Positions 58,697 through 64,000 of a stretch of DNA of 64,000 nucleotides are shown here, one piece after another (position 1 is the first letter of the stretch; the number at the start of each line of letters is the position of its first letter). The position numbers and the translations under genes are program-made. Origin of the DNA: Agroathelia rolfsii (Eukaryota; Basidiomycota; Agaricomycetes; Amylocorticiales; Amylocorticiaceae); NCBI GenBank assembly GCA_018343915.1, contig JABRWF010000002.1, positions 4,650,001-4,714,000 on the forward strand, in the 5' to 3' direction. The notes under the pieces are model-generated. The model was given only the letters and a program-made list of their open reading frames with translations, made no database searches and was not told the origin of the DNA.

Positions 58697-60384
58697 TTAA
58701 CTTATATCCAGCACGCTTGAATTCGAATCATTGAAGTCAGGAGTGCTGCTGGTATCATTACGTCGGTGAAGCTGCCGAGGTGCAGCATGGAAATCCGAAA
58801 GTGTATGTTCCTCTGATTTGGGTGCAAATGGCTCGGACTGGACTTGGTGCATGTTCATAGTGAGTCTGCACCCGACGATGACTGCTAACGAGCCGGAATA
58901 GCCCAAAGGAGTCTCCACCCAGTCCTATAAACGACGAAAAAGTGAGTACTTGAACAGGAGCGCGATGATATGCTAGTTCTCTGCTGCTTACCAAGGCACG
59001 TAGCCAAACAGCCAAATCCACAAGGTCCGTGCATAGCACCCTGAGATACAAAAAAAAAAGAAAAAACTCAATTCTCGAATTACAGCAAGAAAAAAAAAAT
59101 AAATACACAAGGAAATATAATACACTATCTTTCACTAGAATGTTCACCAGCCCGTTAAAATCCCACTTTTTTAGCTCGCGCATGTGCCGCACGCCGATCC
59201 AGAGCGCGAACGCGCCCAGAATGGCCTCATAGGTGATCATGGGCAACCAGAACTGGAAATAGTGCGCGGGGGAGACGTCGAGAGGTATACATACTGTGAC
59301 AAAATCAAAAAGTGGATGCGACGTGGCTGGATAAAAGTGCAGAAGGATATCGACGGTGAGCGACCCGACTGAAAGGAAGGCTGTTTTTTTTTTCCTGTGC
59401 GCATACCTTGCATTTGTAGAGCTGCGGTGATAAGAATATCGAAGCACGCGGCAATTTCGCCCAGGAAGAATAGGCCCAGCAAAATGGCAACTGGTTTGGA
59501 ATGGAAATATAGGGCGTATAGTCGGATCTGCAAGACGGCTTGAAATTAGGTCGTATTATCAATATCGGTCCTGGATATCACGGGAATTTCCCTTACCTTG
59601 TAGAGCGAATCGCACGACAAGACTTGACATTCCTTGGAACCAGAAGAAGACATAGCAACTAGTTTTTGTTTTCCCATATGTCCACAAGTCAGGCATGCAT
59701 TGGATTGAGGTAGTATCGGTTCATCACAGACTTACTACTGTCAGAGAAAAGATCTTTAGTGTCAGTCCACACCCGGATCGCTAGTGATGATCCAGAACAA
59801 GGCGACCATATGTATAATAGAAAAGACATACTTCATTGGTGATAAGCTTGCTCGTAAAGGTTCCTGCTATGAGAAGGACTATCCCACCGCCAAAGTAACG
59901 GATCTTCGTGTTATATGTGAAAGATGGTTTGCGAATGTCATTAACTAGAGGAAGACGAGCGTACCCAAAGAAACAATGTTTTGATCCATGACCAACGGCG
60001 TTTCTAATGCCTTTGCGTGAGTGCATATAAGGTACAATACTTGATAAATGTGTCGCACCCAGATGTATTCCACCTTGATTAATGTAGAAGGTAAATATAT
60101 TGCTCTTCCTCCGTCGGTGACTGTATACCTACCTCTTGGTCCAGAGTAATAACTGAATAGGCAAATTAACCGTGTTAACAAAGATTGGATGAATGCAGCG
60201 CGGTAGCGCAGTGTTCGAGCTTACAATGGTCATAGACAATCATGCTGGCCGCAGAGACTAGGTGCACAATATGCCTTCAGCTAATTGAGAGGCATCGCTC
60301 AGTCATAATTAGCTTACGTTCGAAAAATCGAGTCGTATTGACGGTGTAGACTAGATTTGAGATGAGCTCAATTATAGATGCCAT
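58697..60384 (-). CDS. DUF6533-like seven-helix membrane protein (middle exons uncertain)
   Basis: Well-supported exons: 60318-60384 (ATG 60384), 60225-60257, 60133-60152 and a following exon from 60073; then 59407-59527, 59107-59293, 58992-59040 and 58697-58924. Content: SAASMIVYDHFITLDQEVEYIW, in parts, is the DUF6533 N-terminal signature. IRLYALYFHSKPVAILLGLF, FQFWLPMITYEAILGAF, ILVKDSVLYFLVVLCTDL and ETPLGYSGSLAVIVGCRL are the later helices. The tail is hydrophilic. Between 60040 and 59597 I can place hydrophobic pieces (RYFGGGIVLLIAG near 59850-59910) but not one consistent exon chain. The middle may therefore be misread, alternatively spliced or damaged. The family is common in Agaricomycetes; function unknown. 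Confidence 0.6.
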
Positions 60385-63300
60385 AATACGAGTGTGAGCC
60401 TGTTCAGTGTTGTATAGTTCAGGGCTTTGGTTCTCTGTTGAAGGTAAAAATGAGACGAGATGCTGACACCAGAAGGGGGAAGAGGAGACTAAGGCAGCAG
60501 TCCCCTCCATTCTGGCTATTTACAATCCTTTTTGCCTATTTTGTGACCTTAACTGGCAGCTGTCAAGGCTGTAAAAGCAACATAAAGGGGGTTTATCAAT
60601 AGAAAAGAAATACACGAGACCTTTGCATGTCTTCGGTCAGGACACAGAATAGCATGATGGATGAATATATCACCAGGTACAAGTTGGCTTGTACACAGAT
60701 GGTGATCACATCATTGTTTTGCATGTATCAATTCACGTCACGATCTCCCGCCTGGTGAATAGAGCTTGATGGGATGATTGGTAACGTGATATGCTCTACA
60801 TCTGAAATTTGAAAGATACTTGATCGAGGACTCGAGGAAGCTGTGCACATGCTCGCCCGCAGTGGAAATACGAGCTATGTCCACATGTCGTCCTATAATT
60901 TGAAAGGCGGCCACAATTAAAATCAAACCTTGAGCACGGGTACTTGAGCTCGAGCATCGGACCATAGCCAGATGCTGGGACGAAAGTAGACTCATCAATA
61001 ACCTGAAGTCAGCTGTTACTGCCACGTCTCGGCCAGCGTGGTTCAGAAGTAAACATGTCGACGAAGATATCAAGCTTGGGCTTCATCAAGCATAGATAAA
61101 ACATCCTTGCAATAGTCGCCTATAGCCGTTGTCGACTCCCGCAGAAGATTCATCACGGCAGTGAAGCGGTGAAGGAAAGTCTCAAATTTTGGCGTCCCCT
61201 CAGGCTACAATCGCTATATCCTGTTGTGATACAAGCAGTATGGACATTTTATTTCTTTCGTATATCTTTCATGTCTACAAATATTTTTCCCATTCTATTC
61301 TGTTGCATTTCTCTGTCGCCCTTATTCCACACGCATACCATACATTTTAATATACTTCCGGTGATCATGTGACCTTAGACACATCATCACTGCTGCTACT
61401 CTTCGACACACTTCAGTTCTTACAATAATAACTGAAGTGTACGTACATTGTTTCCTATTTCCTATTCTCACTCTCATACTTATTATTCCTTCCAGTAATA
61501 TTGGTATTAGGTATATACTTGAGTTCTTACAGTTAATATTGGTATTAGCAAACTTAATATATCCTTTGTGGGAAATTGAATGCGCCTGAACCTTTGAATA
61601 ACCATAGCACGAGCTAGTAGCAGAAAATCGATATATTGAAGGCACTTGTACTTTGCTACGCACGTTGTGCGCTTTCAGATTCGCAACTTGATTCGGGCCC
61701 CTTCGTCCGTTTAAATTGGTGCTCTCTGCGACGCTTTCAAGTTGCCACTTTTTTGGATGGTTGAAGCATAAATTTCCTAAACTTAGCTACTAGTAGTCTC
61801 AAGAATTATGATAGTATCACACTCATTAGCTTTTCTTTTCGAAATGATCTGTACCTCGTAGTCATGAAATTCATGACTGCGGTTTGTGAACGCCATTTAA
61901 TCTAGCGTCACAAGGTCCGCTTATGGGAGGCTGGCCGGTGGATGATAATCACAGCCGGAACACATTGCTATAACCTGGCGGATTTCGCACCAAGGTTTCT
62001 ATGTCCACCACCATGATGTAGCACATGCCAAGATAAACCATGGACATACCATAGCCAATTTCCGAGTCTCTTTCGAAAACCAAATTCTTGTCTCTTGTAG
62101 ACTCAAATTCAGCGAGTTAGATGTTGATGTCGTCGGTGGAGCGCATGTTGTTATTCGTCCGTGGAATATAGTAAGAGAAGAAGAAGAAAATTGGTTAGCG
62201 GGTTTCCAAGAGCGCGAGGTGGTGCAAATCGACTTATCTTCTTCAGGCTCTGTCGACCCCAGCCGCTCGCACAAACATCTTCGTCGTCAGAGAGAGGGGG
62301 CGCCTCCCTCTCCCGTCAGACTACGATGTGCGCTGATGATCCAGGGTCGACCAAAAATAGTAGCCTTAGGAATTTAGCGGAAAAGAAGAGAAAATACTCA
62401 GCGAGATGTAAACCGTTTCGACCAGCCTTCCCAAACCCAAGTCGACGAATGAAGGTGTGCAACGAAAGCACTTATCTATGTCTAAGCATCAGGATACGAA
62501 ATGAGTTCGGAGATGAGATGAGAGAGCGATGCTTCGATAAATGAGCACTACAGCCATGAGTAAAACTGAGATTTAATCACAATATAGGACGCATATAAGC
62601 GCTTGCTTTTGAGATAACGCGAAGGATGCAATTAATCCCCAGGCCGAGCACGTGGGGATTTCGAAGATCTCTGAGGGATAAAATGAAAAATACCGCATAA
62701 AGAAAGTTCAAGTGACAGTGGAGATGAATAAAGAGATAATAAAAAAATACCACTCAGAGTCACCGACGAAGGCACAAGGAATGTACTTGATGAGAGCAGA
62801 GCGCAACGAGGAGGGAAAGATGGGGAGCTTCGAATCGGCATTGAGAAAGCGAAGGGACCTGCGAATAAAGTAATCGGTGAGTTTGAAGATATAAATAGAA
62901 GCGTAGAAAAGATAGCAGATAAACAAGAAGGATGTTGAAATCGATGGAAGGCAATTAATGGAAGGGAAAAAACGAGATAGATAAATAAAAATTAGAGCGG
63001 ACGATGAGGGAAAAATTGATGTAGGGGGGATAAACAGTGGGAAGACTGGTGGAAAGGGATTAATAGAGGACGGTTGTTGGGAAAAAGATTAAATGTAGAA
63101 GTCGGTGGGGGGAGGTAATTAGTGAAGAAAAATGAATAGGGGATGGATAAAGAGTATATGAATAAGAACAGAAACAAAAAACGGAAACGCAGAACAGGAA
63201 TGAAGAAAAGGAAAAGAAGTTTTCATTTTTTGAATCTTGAAGTTTCTCCGCATCAAACCAAATCATAAGCCCAGACTGAACACCGCTCGACTTCCAGCCT

Positions 63301-63837
63301 ACATAAGCAAGTCATCCAGTTGTGCAGATTAATGTCATCGACTCATAACGTGAGCGTGAGCCGTACATCCGCGACGATAGCGAAGAGCATCTGATGCCCT
63401 TAGGGTTCCCAGTTCCCTCCTCTACACCATTACGCAATCAAATCGAAGCCAAGGGACACGGGACAGCGCTATCCACAAAGTGCCCTATTGGAATTCTTGA
63501 AGGCGTGATGAAGAGGTTGCTGGACGGGATGGGATCACTCAGTATATGCGCGCGACGTGGGTAACGGACAGCTACGATGGCCGGAAGACAATCAATACCA
63601 CGTCTACCGGATATGCTTTGAGGCATTGAGGAGGTCTAAGGAGACGGATAATGTCAATAGGGCTAGATGACGGTAAGATGACCGGAAGATACTCAAGTTA
63701 GGGGGAGGGCGGCTCCTTCTCTCTCCTCCCCCTTACGACGCACTGCCCCGCCACCACACGTCTCCTTATTCTCACTCGTTGAGAAACCAAGGAACGGCCT
63801 TGACGGGGCGCGCCGCTTCGTCGTCCGAACCCTCGAT
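60385..63837. other. Long region without a supported gene, 3.5 kb
   Basis: Nothing here passes as a gene. A minus-strand stretch at 61080-61190 (LLRESTTAIGDYCKDVLSML) looks protein-like but leads nowhere and could be a relic. A near-palindrome of G/C runs lies around 62288-62312 (GAGAGGGGGCGCCTCCCTCT). From about 62640 to 63240 the + strand is strongly purine-rich, like the 3' regions of minus-strand genes elsewhere in the window. Confidence 0.4.
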
Positions 63838-64000
63838 CTACTGCCGCCCCAGCATCGCCAGACCCGCTGCCTCGAGATCTATCTCGTCCACATAGATGAT
63901 GCGAGGCGGAGCCAAGTCCATCGGAGGTTCCACGAACTGTTTGACTTCGAATGGAATGATATCTGCGAATTCAGGCTGCACGTCGTCGTCCCACCTCATT
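63838..64000 (-). CDS. C-terminal end of an unidentified protein (partial at right edge)
   Basis: The minus-strand frame is open from the right edge to TAG at 63838-63840, giving 53 residues in the window. Composition is coding-like and acidic: DDDVQPEFADIIPFEV, PPMDLAPPRIIYVDEIDLEA, ending Gly-Arg-Gln. An ATG at 63997-63999 is in frame but may be internal. No domain is recognisable. The pyrimidine-rich sense-strand sequence downstream (62640-63240) might belong to its 3' region, though it is distant. Confidence 0.5.
   Translation of the reverse strand, partial: MRWDDDVQPEFADIIPFEVKQFVEPPMDLAPPRIIYVDEIDLEAAGLAMLGRQ

Noticed and set aside
60738..61190. 111 aa minus-strand frame and an adjoining protein-like stretch
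   Set aside because: The pieces are in different frames with stops between and match no family I can name; possibly a relic, not supportable as a gene.
61999..62544. Overlapping frames of 91 and 127 aa around a GC-rich patch
   Set aside because: No domain, no consistent splicing and low-complexity content; the patch is better described as a palindromic G/C run.

Overview
The window looks like nuclear DNA of a filamentous basidiomycete of class Agaricomycetes. Three things support this. Genes are broken by many 45-80 bp GT-AG introns. Conserved eukaryotic genes are present (KU80, a SWI/SNF ATPase, ATG7, SDO1/SBDS, RVS167, ISA1). Lineage-typical families also occur (NACHT-WD40 NLR, DUF6699, DUF6533-like and other seven-helix membrane proteins, F-box proteins). 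I could not fix the genus. All exon maps were made by hand from splice signals, reading phase and family resemblance.

Layout, left to right. 1-121: 3' end of a + strand gene. 1239-6195 (-): a NACHT-WD40 NLR with 14 almost identical WD40 repeats. 7058-7196: a small inverted-repeat (MITE-like) element. 8176-11405 (-) and 11576-16580 (+): divergent pair KU80 / STH1-type remodeller sharing a 170 bp promoter. 17774-18817 (+): DUF6699 protein. 20295-21005 (-): beta-trefoil lectin-like protein. 23493-25140 (-): seven-helix membrane protein. 27073-30286 (-): ATG7. 30846-32252 (+): F-box protein. 32253-44990: a gene-poor AT-rich block holding two candidate secreted micro-peptide genes (32760 and 39331, +), two paralogous seven-helix proteins (35518-36894 and 42477-43694, -) and a pseudogene fragment of the next gene. 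44993-46826 (-): FAD-dependent oxidoreductase. 47265-48307 (-) SDO1 and 48583-50415 (+) RVS167, divergent. 50635-53984 (-): two SRPK-like kinase domains fused in one reading frame, the second apparently a pseudokinase. 54741-55733 and 56319-57317 (+): tandem NmrA-like reductases. 57689-58429 (+): ISA1. 58697-60384 (-): DUF6533-like membrane protein. 60385-63837: no supported gene. 63838-64000 (-): C-terminal end of a gene leaving the window.

The housekeeping genes are DNA repair (KU80), chromatin (STH1), autophagy (ATG7), ribosome maturation (SDO1), endocytosis/actin (RVS167) and Fe-S assembly (ISA1). Between them lies lineage-specific material concerned with recognition and signalling. The points most worth following up are the kinase-pseudokinase fusion, the 14-repeat NLR, the secreted-peptide / seven-helix-protein neighbourhood with its segmental duplication, and three GC-AG introns.
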